Of a stretch of DNA of 64,000 bases, positions 50,601 to 63,200 are shown piece by piece (the first letter of the stretch is position 1; every line of letters starts with the position of its first letter). The notes under the pieces were generated by a model, which was not told where the DNA came from, did not search any database, and worked only from the letters and a program-made list of their open reading frames with translations. Position numbers and translations under genes: made by a program. Source of the DNA: a virus; the IMG/VR virus record IMGVR_UViG_3300020391_000290, positions 1 to 64,000 of that record; one strand, written 5' to 3'.

Positions 50601-51262
50601 GTGATCAATTTGGTTCTTTAGAACAATATAAAAGTGTTAGTGATACAATTATTTTTAATGGAATAACTTACAGACCTTTGTTTGGTGATAAAGCAGATGA
50701 AGAATTACAAGCAACATTTAAAGTAGTAAAAAATGATAGTACACTTATAAGTGAAACTGAAATAAAAGAAAAAGTTATATCTTCAATTAATGATTACTTT
50801 ACAGTTGATAATTGGGATTTTGGAGATGTTTTTTATTTTAGCGAACTTGCGGCTTATTTGTACAATACACTTGCTCCTGATGTGTTAAGTATTATAATTG
50901 TGCCTAAGTTAGCAACAAGTAATTTTGGTAGTTTGTTTCAAATACAAAGCCAGAGAGATGAAATTTTAATTAGTTCAGCTACTGTAAATGATGTAGAAGT
51001 AATTGATGTAATTACTGCAAATAGTCTACAATCTAGTGGAAATGTAGTCAATACTACTACAGTAAATTTAGCAAGTGAAAGTGTAAGTGCTAATGGTGCA
51101 ACAACAAGTGTCGCAACAGGTACAACGTCAACGTCTAGCACTAGTAGCAGTTATAGTAGTGGATCTAGTAGTTCAAGCAGTAGTAGTTCAAGCAGTAGTA
51201 GCTCTAGTAGCGGCGGCGGCGGCGGAAGCGGCGGTGGCGGAAGCGGAGGATATGGTTACTAA
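47648..51262 (+). CDS. 6: Baseplate wedge protein (gp6-like), enlarged
   Basis: This 1204-residue protein carries the gp6 N-terminus (DFQSYDYETIRKSMVDYIRTYYPEDFNDFIESSEYIALIDMIAFLGQSLSFRADLNARENFLETAQRRDSILRLSRMLNYYP, residues 28-108), the block that packs in the wedge ring, and a following beta-rich part. T4 gp6 is 660 residues, so this is nearly twice as long. Residues 818-829 (DVDSDGVVDNPD) look like a calcium-binding DxDxDG loop, unusual in gp6. The C-terminus ends in Ser then Gly runs (1160-1204), coded by an AGT/AGC and GGC/GGT repeat tract that is GC-rich. The stop is fused to the next start (TAATG). gp6 links six wedges and drives baseplate opening. Confidence 0.88.
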   Translation: MAASTRQANLFAAEDWKKVYETFREADFQSYDYETIRKSMVDYIRTYYPEDFNDFIESSEYIALIDMIAFLGQSLSFRADLNARENFLETAQRRDSILRLSRMLNYYPKRQQISRGLIKVTSVQTTEEVSDSNGNSLRDVEISWGDPTNSDFLEQFTTVINSAIVSTQKFGNPGLKTSIGGINIEEYQIRLNEGTIPVYDFKTSIGAQNLDFELVKGTYSGQDYLYEMAPQPSSTTNIIYRNDNRGFNSANNGFFFYFKQGSLQSADFTISEKLPNRTVELDVNNIDNNDVWLYKLDDQGNETIRWDKVPAISGNNVIYNSLSENNKNLFTVRSRADDQISLVFGDDVFSNIPVGDFRVYFRTGIGTTYKISPDDMQNLQIVIPYISQVNQVENLTVNLSLTTTIANASGRENLLDVKQKAQQQYYTQDRMITGEDYQILPYTKFSNIIKSKAINRTASGISRYLDVRDTTGKYSSTNIVAEDGIFYRTEDIQQFQFTFVTDSDISNIISTQVEKNILKNDSLHYYLKNYGGTDVTSLLAEWNLTTSSSGTCTGYFKNDVAAPLKIGSFTSSNLKYAKVGALLKFTAPSGKVFDVNNNLITGTSGTINTKDYIWASISAVVTDGTNQGVGNLESGLGPVTLTEVIPSDAVLNQVIAIWNTTLSSTVRNEIIQSIGDYKTFGLRYDLDTQEWAVISNANLNQANTFSLDAAGNTSSTGLDNSWFFKFTNDGSTYTVNYRSTAYIFESKLETRFYFDKNLSIFDPRTGKTIKDKINILKVNSLPDTIGSLAVDYSMQVDDVITETDGYILTNRIKVTFPDVDSDGVVDNPDVFDIIVAPSVSSSTKVVFYKTDTSSGGYLTYTPVDTTDIEQRYTTQSAINEVLAQFSSGQIFYASAEEKFYLLSVSGANVKSVAVTTNYIKQIGRNQLLFQYTHNSPNNRRIDPSPTNIVDLFLLTRQYDTDYRNYISDITGNISKPQDPTTNELRDQFGSLEQYKSVSDTIIFNGITYRPLFGDKADEELQATFKVVKNDSTLISETEIKEKVISSINDYFTVDNWDFGDVFYFSELAAYLYNTLAPDVLSIIIVPKLATSNFGSLFQIQSQRDEILISSATVNDVEVIDVITANSLQSSGNVVNTTTVNLASESVSANGATTSVATGTTSTSSTSSSYSSGSSSSSSSSSSSSSSSSGGGGGSGGGGSGGYGY
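51136..51258 (+). repeat. Ser/Gly codon repeat tract at the end of gp6
   Basis: Near 51136-51210 are repeated AGT, AGC and TCA codons coding runs of Ser, then GGC/GGT/GGA codons coding Gly (51213-51258). The GC content jumps here inside an otherwise AT-rich gene. A slippage-prone flexible tail is the probable role. Confidence 0.75.
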
Positions 51263-54200
51263 TGGCTTTACGTAAAAGTTCCGCATTATTACCTAGTATT
51301 TTTCAAACTTCAAAGAATTCGAAGTTTTTAAATGCAACAATGGATCAATTAATTAGTGAACCAAATCTACAACGTTTTAGTAGTTTTATAGGAAGAAAAT
51401 TTGCTCCTAATTTTACAGTAGGTAATGGCTATATTACTGAAACTAGTGCAGAACGACAAAATTATCAATTAGAACCTGCAGTAGTTTATAGTAATACATC
51501 TAAGCAAATTGAATCTTTATCAAGTTATACAGATTTTGTCAGTGCTTTATCATATAATAATGTAGATACAACTAATCACAGTGATTTATTTACACAAGAA
51601 TTTTATAATTATAGTGGCTTTGTTGATTTTGACAAATTTGTAAATTATGGTGAATACTTTTGGCTTCCGGCAGGACCTGATAGTGTCCAAGTATTTAATA
51701 GTGTTGTTGATACAGAAAAAACTTACACAGTATATACAAGCGGGACTGAATTTAAGTTTGATAGCATAACTGCAGATCCTAATAGAGCAGTAATACTTGC
51801 AAGAGGTGGTACGTACAAATTCACTCTCAATGAAACAGGAAATCCTTTTTGGATTCAAACAGAAATAGGAACTTCAGGGATAAGTGCATATAGTACGTCC
51901 ATTAGTACAAGGGAAGTTTTAGGAGTTACTAATAACGGTGCTACAAATGGAACTGTAACATTTACAGTGCCTATGGTAGATGCACAAAATGAACAGATAA
52001 ATGCAATACAGGCAGCAAATCCTGATTTTGCTACAGATTTAACATATAGCCAAATACATAATCAGCCTTATAAAACTTTTATAGATACACATGGTGGCAT
52101 AGATAAACAAACTGTTATAAATGGAAAAAGTCTTGTATTTGTAAACACAACTACTGCGGCAAGTGCTTGGGACCAAGGATCCAACTTTGATGCATATGGA
52201 TTTGATGATAATGATAATCCGTTTGACCAAACTACAACATTAGATATGTCTATAAGATATGACGTTTACAATATATCTATAGATACTATTGGTGGAGTAG
52301 AAACAATTGTCTTATCTAGAAGTATAGATTGGCCTATAGGACAAAAAGTTAAAATTAAACAAGGTGATGGATATGGAAATAGAGAATTTTTTAAAGGAGG
52401 AGATGGACTTCCTTTATTAATTAAACCTTATACTGCAGGAATAGATACTTTATATTATCAAGACGGTGTAAATGCTACACAGTTTGGAACTATAAAACTT
52501 GTTGAGATAGATCAAGTTAGTCCTATAGATGTTGAAAACGATATTTTAGAAAAACTTGTATATACAAGTGATAATGGAGTAACATTTACAAATGGATTAA
52601 AAATAGAATTTAATAGTGATGTTACACCTACAACATACGCAGGAAGAGAATATTTTGTTGAAGGGGTAGGACAACCACAAGGTATAAGTTTAACTCCAGT
52701 AGATGAATTATTGACACCTGAAAGTTATACTGTAAGCACTAGTGATGGATTTGATAGTGTAGCTTATGATACAGGTGGATGGGATGGCACATTAAATGCA
52801 CCAACTAGTCAAGATTATATTCTTATAAACCGTAATAGTCCAGATAGAAATGCTTGGAGTAGAGGAAATCGTTGGTTTCATAGACAAGTTATAGAGGCTA
52901 CTGCTGGTTACAATAATTATACTGCAGAGATAGATGATAGTGCAAGGGCAAAAAGACCTATAATTGAATTTAATACTGGACTTGAGTTATTTAATATGGG
53001 AATAACTTCCAAAGCTCCGGTAACTGTAGTAGATACAACACAAACAGACGCTTTTAGTAATGTAAATGGTTCTACAGGTTATTTTGCAGATGGTATTGAT
53101 ATTAAACAAGATAATACAATAATTTTTACTGCAGATTCTGCTATTAATAAAAATGTCTATCGTGTTGATATGGTAAATCAAGATAGTGATCTTACAACAA
53201 ACGAAATAATTAGTTTAGTATTAATAGATACTATATCCGATAAAGATTGTGTATTAAGCACATTAGGTGCAACTAATCAAGGAAAACAGTATTGGTTAGA
53301 TGAAGACACATGGAAAACTGGTCAACAGAAAACAAAGTTAAATCAAGACCCATTATTCAATGTACAAGATCCAGAGCATGTGAGTTTTAGCGATACAACA
53401 AAATATCCTAGTAGTAATTTCATAGGTAGTAAATTGTTTTCTTATAAAAGAAACAATAATAATGCATTAGATACTATATTAGGATTTGGTTTAAGTTATC
53501 AAAATTTTAGTACTTTAGGCGATATAGTTTTTGAAAATAATTTTGACACAGACACATTTCAATATACAAAGAGTACAGGAAACACAAATGTAATTGTACG
53601 TAGTGGACACGTACATCAATGGAATCAAAAAGGTGTTAGGACATTAGATAATGGTTGGACAAAGGTTCTTGAAAATAGTAATCAATATCAAATTGTTATA
53701 CATGAAGTGGCAGAATCTGAATTATATAGCTATGAGATAGGTGCAAGTGTAGACACTACAAAAACAATTCAGCCTTTACAAGTATTTGTAAATAGTAAAT
53801 TTATTGCACCTAGTAAGTATACACATTTAATACAAAATGATAGAGAGTATGTAAGTTTTACAGATAAACTTTCAGTAGATGACGTAGTAACAATTAAATT
53901 CTATAGTAACACAAAAGCAACAAACAGTTATTATGAAATACCTAGTAATTTAGAAAATAATGCAAGTAACGCAACATTTGATACATTAACACTAGGACAA
54001 GTTAGAAACCATGTAACTACTTTTTCCCAATACATAAAAACATTATCAGGTTCTTCGCCGGGTGCTAGTAATTTAAGAGATACAAATTACAAAGCATATC
54101 CAGGTGACATTATGCAACATAGTGCCGGAATGATTACCCCCATGTACGCTTTTACAAATTCAGAGGCAAATTTGTTAAAAAGTATAACATTTGTAAAAGA

Positions 54201-57200
54201 TGAATACACTAAGTTTAAAAATTCATTTATAGATAACATTAACAAATTAGACCTTGATTTAACAGACCCAAGTAAGTGTGTAGATGATATAATAAAAACT
54301 ATAGCAGGAAAAAAAACGAGTGCTTTGCCTTTTTATTATAGTGATATGCTACCGTGGGGAACGCAAAAAAGCCAAGTTGAACATATTGTTGATGATACAA
54401 GCGAAGTAGAATTTGAATTTACAACACAGTTTGATCTTACAACTTTATCTGCTAGAAGCGTATTAGTTTACAAAAATACTGAACTACTAATAGAAGGAAA
54501 AGATTATACATTAGATTCTATTGAAGCAAAAGTAAAGTTGACAACAAATAGTGTTAACACAAGTAACATAGGTCTAGTAGTAAATGATATAATTAAGATT
54601 GTTGAATATACTGATACAAATGGATCATTTTGTCCACCAACTCCTAGTAAACTTGGATTATATTACAAGTATGAGCCCAAAAAATATATGGATAATACAT
54701 ATGCAAATTCTAAAACTGTAGTGCAAGGACATGACGGAAGTATATGGGTAGGATATGGCGATATACGTGATGACATTATATTAGAATTTGAAAAACGTGT
54801 TTACAATAATATTAAAACACAATATGATACTAATTTATTTGATTATGCAGAGATACTGCCTGGATATTTTAGGAATACACTTGAAGAGTTCAATGAGGCA
54901 AATAATATTACAAGAAGTTATTTTGGCGAGTGGGCATTAAAAAATAAAGTGTTAGTGCAGAAAAATACAATATCAACAGATGAAGACTTATTTTCTTGGA
55001 ATTACACCACAAGTGTAAATGTTTTAAACAATCAGCGTATTCCTGGATACTGGAGAGGTATCTATAGATGGTTTTTTGATACTGACACACCACATACTAC
55101 TCCTTGGGAGATGTTAGGACTTAGTGTAAAGCCTATATGGTGGAATAACCGTTATGGTGACGCACCTTACACCAGAGGTAATACAGTACTATGGGAAGAT
55201 TTGAGAGACGGAAAATTATATAGTGATGCTACAAGCAGTATATTCACTACTGTAGCAAACCGTAAACGTGCAAATCTAATGAGTATTATTCCTGTTGATG
55301 AGCAAGGATCTTTAAGAGCACCAGGTGAATTCCTTACGCAAGGTACTACAATTACTAACAATAAAAACTCTTGGGCATATAGTGATGGCAGTCCGGCAGA
55401 GACAGCATGGACTAGAAGTAGTGAATACCCTTTTGTGATTCAAATACTTGCGGCTAATATAAAACCTGCTAAGTATGGCTCATATATGTTTGATACTAAT
55501 TTATTAGAACGCAATGGACAATATGATCAAATTTTACAAAAATCAAAAAGTTATAGACCTACTATCCTTGATCTTAAAATGCATGGTACTATACTAAGTG
55601 ATGGAGAAATACAAAGAGCAGAAGGATATAATCAGTTTATAAGCGAGTATATTCGTAGTACAGGTTTCGGCATAAATGATACAATTGCAAAATTTAATAA
55701 TTTAGAACTTAATTTAAGTTATCCTGTGGCAGGATTTACAGACAAAAAATATCTTAAAGTGGTTGCAGAAAGTGTAACACCTAGTAGTCAAAGCGAAAAT
55801 ATTTTTATTCCAGATGAAGACATCAATATTTTTCTTAAAAAAAGTTTGCCTTTAGAAAGAATAGTATATAGTGGTGTACAAATTATTGTAAGAGATAACG
55901 GATACGAAATCCAAGGATATGATAGACAAAATCCTTTCTTTAAAATTATTCCAAGTGTATCAGCAAAAGATCCTTTACAACATACAGTAGGCGGAACAAC
56001 ATATTTTGAATATGAACAATATGAAAATATTATTGCAAATATTCCATATGGCACAATAATTGCAAATAGGCAACAAATTTTTGATTTCCTTGTAAGTTAT
56101 CAGCGTTATCTTTTAAGTAAAGGTTTTATATTTGATAGTATTACTAGTAGAGGTGATAAAAATGATTTTATTACAGGAGGTAAAGAATTTGCATTTTGGA
56201 CAGATCAAAATTGGGAAACAAATAGTGTAATTGTTTTAAGTCCTTGTAGTCAAACTTTAAAAATTAACAGAACACTAGCTACAGTAGATGATATAAGAAT
56301 TACAGGCAAGCCTAAAGATGCAAATGGAAGTATTATTAATCCTAAATTTTATGATGTAACTCGTATAGATAATTTTTTAGAAATACAAGTTGACAACGAA
56401 AATACACAATTGTATAGCTTACAATTAGATCCAATACAGTATGAACATGCATTAGTTTTTAGCAATAAAACAATTTTTAATGATATCATTTATCAGCCAG
56501 AACTTGGAAACAGACACTCAAGATTAAAATTAGTTGGATCAAGAAGTGGAGATTGGAACGGAACTTTACATGCTCCTGGATTCTTTTTAAATGAAAATAA
56601 AATTAACAACTGGCAGTCATATGTAGATTATAAAAAAGGTGATTTAGTAAATTTTCAAAATCAAACATATTCTGCAAAATATTCAATAGATGGTAGTAAT
56701 GTATTCCGATTTGATGATTGGAATACTATTAATAATATGCAAACAGGTCTTGTCAAGAATCTTACTAACAAAGCTAGTCAGTTTAAAGATTTTTTTGAAT
56801 TAGATAATCTTAATTTAGAAGATGGTGTTGATAAGTTAGGTAAAGGAATGATTGGCTTTAATCAGAAAGATTACCTACAAGGGTTAGGATTAGATGACGT
56901 CAGCCAAGTAAAATTTTATCAAGGTATGGTAAAACAAAAAGGTACTAGTAGTGCAATTAATAAACTGATTGACGCTGAACTTACAAATTTAGATCAAACC
57001 ATTAATTATTTTGAAGAATGGGCATTTAGAGTAGGTGAGTATGGAAGCATTGATAGTAATCAAATTGTGGAAACAATAATACCTGAAGAAAATGCAACTA
57101 ATAACCCTACTGTAATACATTTTCATGCAGATGGTGAATTACCTACTGATACTGATAATGATCATTATCACGTGCAAAGAAAAGATTTATATAGAGTTCC

Positions 57201-60200
57201 AAATAACTATAATGGTGATTTATTTGCTAGTAGAGATGTTAACACAGTAAAAACAAATGATTTAGATACTGCAGGTTATGCACGACTAGATGATGTAGAT
57301 TTTACTTTGTTTGATGCTAACGACTTGACTAGTTTAAGCTCTAACATACAAGCACTAGGTAAAGGCAAAAAGATTTGGATTGCAAAAGATACTACTAATA
57401 CATGGAGTATTAGGCGTGTAGATGAAACTTTAAGTACTGTAACAAAAATACAAAGTACAGGAAATGGTTACTTAATATATACTACAGATATAAATCACGG
57501 ACTTGTAAAAGATGATTACGTAGTAGTAAGAGCACAACAACCTATTGGAAAAGTTGCTAAGATTTTTGAAGTATCTAGCCCTAATTCGTTTACTTTAGCT
57601 GATACTACAACAGAAGCAGAAATAACAAATGTTAATATTCCTATGTACAAACTTAGTAATGTTCGTTATACACAAGCAAGTGATATTAGCAAATTTACTC
57701 CAGTCAGTGGATGGGATAATAAGGAACTTGTATACGTTGATAAAGATCTCAACGGCAAATGGAATGTTTTACAAAACACAAGACCATGGACAACCACAGG
57801 AATAAAAACTACTGCAAGTGTAACTGCAGATGACAAATTAGGCAGTAGTATAAAAATAAATGCAAATAGTACTCTTGCTATAGCTGGCGCACCTGATCAA
57901 GGTTCCGGAGCAATAGTACCTTATGTACGTAGTGAAGGAGGTGCACTATTAGAAAGTAACAGTGTTATAGTCAGCACAATTGGAGATAGTGTTGATAGTT
58001 TTGGTGCATCCGTAGCAGTAGGAGTCGACTATGTTGCAGTAGGTGCACCTGATACAGAAAGTTCTAAAGGTGCAGTGTTCACATATTACGTTGATGCTAC
58101 TGGAACTTTTAATAGAAGACCTTCGATACGTCCTAATGCTTTAGGTTCTTCAGCAAAGTTCGGTACTAGTATAGCAATGAGTGGCAATGGCAGGTATCTC
58201 TTCGTAGGATCACCTGGTGATAATAAAATTTATTCTTACACACTTGTTACAATACCGACCTCTAGTATAGTTAGTCACACTATTACTAGTAATGGAGGAA
58301 CAAATTATTCAATAAATTTTACGCCTATTAGTCAAGAATCGTTAAGTTTAGTTGACGAAAATGGAAAAGTATATCTTCCAAATAAAGACTTTACATGGAA
58401 CGGTTCACAGATCGTGTTTGCTTCTGGTCCAAGTGCTAGTTTACAGATAGTTGTTAGACAATTAGATTATTTTGCTTTTAGTAGTATGTTAGATCCTTTT
58501 GATAGTATGTCAGGCGATGATTATGGTTTTTCAATCGATTGTGATTATTATGGCAGGAATGTTATTATTGGTGCACCAAATGCAGACGTTCCTAATAGCG
58601 ACAGTACAGTAATATCAAATGCTGGTGAAATAAGTGTCCAATCACAAGTAGTCCAACAATTTGCTGGTGATGGTATTACTAAAGCATTTACCACAATAGA
58701 AACTCTACAAACTAAAATATTTGTAGAGGTAGACGGTGTACTACAAACCGAAACTGATAACACAGATGTACCTGTAGAAAACGATGGTAGTAGTATAGGA
58801 TTTTATACACGCTCTGGCAAAACTATTACATTTAAATATATACCTTCCAGTGGTGCAAGAATTGTAGTATATACTGGCACATACATAGAAAAACAAAAAA
58901 TATATCAAAACATGACTGGACAAAGTCCTACTCTAAATGAACAATTTGGATATAGTGTTGCTATAGACAGTAACGGGACAACAATTGCAGTTGGTAGTCC
59001 AGGTGAAGACGAAACAAATCCAAACACAGGTAGTGTGTTTATATTTCAGGATAGTGGTAAAAATTATGGTTTAGTGACAACTAATACTCCACATAACCAA
59101 ACTGCCGGTGATACATTTTATATTGATAACAGATTAATTACAGTAACTGATAGTGCAGATAATCCAACTAATCTTGCAAGTGATATTAATAACGCAAATA
59201 TTCCTGGAGTCACTGCAAGTGTCAATCTTACTGGTGCAATAGAAATATTATCTACAAATACTGAACCATTAAACAAGTTAACAATTAATCCTGGCGGTGG
59301 ATCAATGTTTTTGCGTGACAATGTTTTTGAAATATTTAAATTTACACAAAAAATAAATCATCCACATGCAAAGCAAAATGAAAATTTTGGTAGGGCAGTA
59401 GTATTTGACAAATACTTAGATATTGGGTCTGGAAATTATGGTACTAGGAATCTTGTTATTAGTAGTGATAAAGCAAGTACAATATTAGGTATTGGTTTTG
59501 ATATAGAAAGTAATTCTAACAAAGCAAATTATTTACAATCTACAACAACGTTTGATAATGGCGGCACTACATTTACAGATAAAAGATCACAAAGCGGAGC
59601 CGCTTATGTATATGAATTATTAAGTGCAAACAGTGCTAGTATAACTAACTCAGATAAAATGGTTTTTGCACAACAACTTACAAGCACTAACATAGGTTTA
59701 TTAGATCAGTTTGGATTTGCAGTGGCTTTTAGTGATAAAAGGATTTTAGTTGGTAGTCCACAAGATGATATAGTTAAAGGATCAACAACAATTACAAATA
59801 GCGGAAGTGTATATGAATTTAATAATAATTTAAGGACAAAGAGTTGGTCAATATTACGTAACGAAAGTGATAGAGTAGATGTAACTCAAATAAATCGTGT
59901 TGCTTTATATAATAAAAAATCTAATAACATTGATGTCTTTTTGGATTATATTGATCCAGCTAAAGGTAAAGTAGCAGGTGTTGCACAAAGTGAACTAGAT
60001 TATGTAAGTAGTCAAGATCCTGCATTATATGAAAAAAATCTTTGGAGCTACAAGTATAAAAATAGATTATGGTGGGATACTAGCACTGTTCATTTCTTAA
60101 ATGTTGAGCAAGGTGATTTAGATTATCGTAAAAATTATTGGGGTACTATGTTTCCGGGTAGTACAATTGATATTTGTGAATGGATAGAAAGTAATGTTCC

Positions 60201-63200
60201 GCCTAGCGAATATACTGGAGAAGGCACTGTAAGGGATCCTAACTTTTTTACAGTCGCAAATGTGTACAATAGTTCAAGCGATAGTACGAAAATTAAATAT
60301 TACTTCTGGGTAAAAAATATTACTAGTGTGCCTACAGAAGCTGAATTTAGAACATTAAGTGCAGATAGTGTTCGTAGACTAATAGAAGATCCTAAAGCTC
60401 AAGGGCTTCCTTATGTTGCAATTATTGATAAAGATGCAATAGCATTGTACAACTGTAAAGACTATTTTGCAGATAATGATGCAGTTTTTAGTGTAAACTA
60501 TGATGTTGTTAAAAATGAAGGAGTGTTACATAGTGAATTTGAATTATTTGGTAAAGGTAATACGGACCAAGATATTCCCACAAGACTCTACAATAAGTTG
60601 GTGGATAGTCTTGCTGGTGCTGATAGCGTTGGAAATATTGTTCCTGATCCTTTCTTAAGTGAAGTAGAAAAATACGGAGTACTTACACAACCTAGACAAA
60701 GTATGTTTGTTAACAGAGCAAGTGCAATAAAAGTTTTAGTGCAATATTGTAATTCTATTTTTGTTACACAACCATTTGCAAGAAATTCTAGTATGACAAA
60801 ACTTCTAAGTAGTGAAAATATTCCAACCGTAAATAGCGGAGAATACAATGTAAGTGTTGATACTCTTGCTGAAAGAGATTATCTTAATACACTTATACTA
60901 ACCACAGGCTATAAAGTTTTAGTTTTAGAAGATGAAAATAATAATAACTATTGGACAGTGTACACCTTAAATGCAGACAAAACTTGGTCACTTTCAAACA
61001 TTCAAGGATACAATACTGCAGATTATTGGTCTTATAAAACCTATTATAAATCTGGATATGATGCAACCACTGTACCAAATTTTCAAGTGCAAAAAGAAGC
61101 AGATCTACTTACTTTAACAACTGCAGTCGAGGGCGATATCGCAAAAGTTACTAGCAATGATGAAGGCAACTTTAGCATGTTTAGTCTACAGTCAGATGGA
61201 ACTTGGGACGAAGTAATAATTGAAAGAGGTACAATACAATTTAACAATAGTTTATATTCATTTACAACATTGAATACAAGTTTTCAAGCCACAGGTTTTG
61301 ATAATGATGGCTTTGACTTTGGTAGTTTTGATAAAGTACCAACAGAAGAAATAAGGCAAATCATAAATGCTTTAAAAAATGATTTATTTACAGATACATA
61401 TAAAATTCATATGAACGAATTATTTTTCAGGCTAATGGAGTATGCACTTAATGAAAATACTTTTACAACAGACTGGATGTTTAAAAGTAGTTTTATATCT
61501 GTTGCACACAAGTTACGTAGTTTAAATCAGTATAATACTTTTAAATATGATAACACAACTTTTATTGAAAAATTTATAGAAGAAGTAAAGCCCTATAAAA
61601 CTACAATAAGAGAGTATATTAGCAAGTATGATAAATTAGACACATTTGAAGGTGATACTACAGACTTTGATGTTCATGCTTTTTACGATGAAGAATTACA
61701 ATTATTCCGTAAACCTAGCGGACAGTATACAGGTGATGAAACAAAATGGACTCAAGGATTAAATAAGCCTTGGGGTGAAAATTATGGATATAAACTAGAT
61801 TCAATATCATTAGTAAATGCTGGTACCGGGTACATTTCTGATCCTACAGTGACTATAAGTGCACCGCAAATGTCAGGCGGTATACAAGCCACTGCAACGG
61901 CAAAAACAAATGGTGATGTAATTATTAGTATCACAGTAACAAATAAAGGAAGTGGTTATACACAAAATCCAACTATTAATATTACTGGTAGTGGAACAGG
62001 AGTAAAAGTAAGTCCAAGGCTTGTTAATAATACAACTAGAAGTTTTGATACAACTATAAAATTTGATCGTATAACTTATTCGTCTAGTGTAAAAGATTGG
62101 GTAAAAAATACATCTTATGGTCTAAATGATATTGTAGCATACCAGAACACGACAACACTTACGCAAGAAGTTTACAAAGTTACAACGGCTTTTACAAGTG
62201 GCGAAACATTTAGCACTGAAGATAATACCGGCACAAGTGTAATGGCAGTATATGCAGATGAGAATTTTACAAATACTGCTGACAGAATAGGCGCATACTA
62301 TTATCCAACTTCTGGAATGATTGGCGATGATTTAGAATTATTACAAAAAGGGACAGGATATTTAGGAAATAAAGTTACAGGCCCAGGATTTGATCAAAAT
62401 CCAGGCTTTGATAGTAGTAATTTTGATGTGATAGGATTTGACAACTTTGAGATTGATGAAGAAGGTCTTGCAGTTCTAGCCGGAGTTGATACTGTTTTTA
62501 GAGGAACCGAATTTGCCAATGACAAACTTGGCAGTGAGTACTTAGTAAGTGGATATGTTGTATCTGGGTACATAAGTAAATTAAGTGTAGGTTTGGACCC
62601 TGAAAGTATAATTATAGATGGATCAGGATTTGTTGACACTTATAACAGTCATGCACCCGAAGAACTTATCCCAGGTAGAGTATATGATACCCTTGACATG
62701 GAAGTATACACACATCCAGGACATGATTATGAAGTTGACGGAGGAGCTCCGGATATACAATATACTTCTTTCAGTAATTTCGTTGATAGTTTTAGTAAAG
62801 GATACCTTGCACCTGGATATCTTGAAGGCGATTATGTTGCACTTACTGAAACGACAATAAGCCAACGAGATTTCCAATATGGTGATCCTACAAAAAGTTC
62901 CGAGGATTATGAATATTTAATTGTGTATCAAAATGACGAGAGAATATACAATTTTACTACAAATTACACAGATAAAACTGTAACTTTATCTAACCCTATA
63001 TTAGCTACAGATATTATACATGTTTATGCGTATAGTCAAGTAGGTGAAAAAATTGTTGGAGAATATACTGAAATAGGTGACGGAAGTTCAATTTCATTTG
63101 TTTTAGGTAATACACCGGAGCTTACAAAACAAACATTAGTTTATGTAGATGGTGTTGAGACAAGCGTCACAATAGGTTCACAAGACGGTAGAACAACAAT

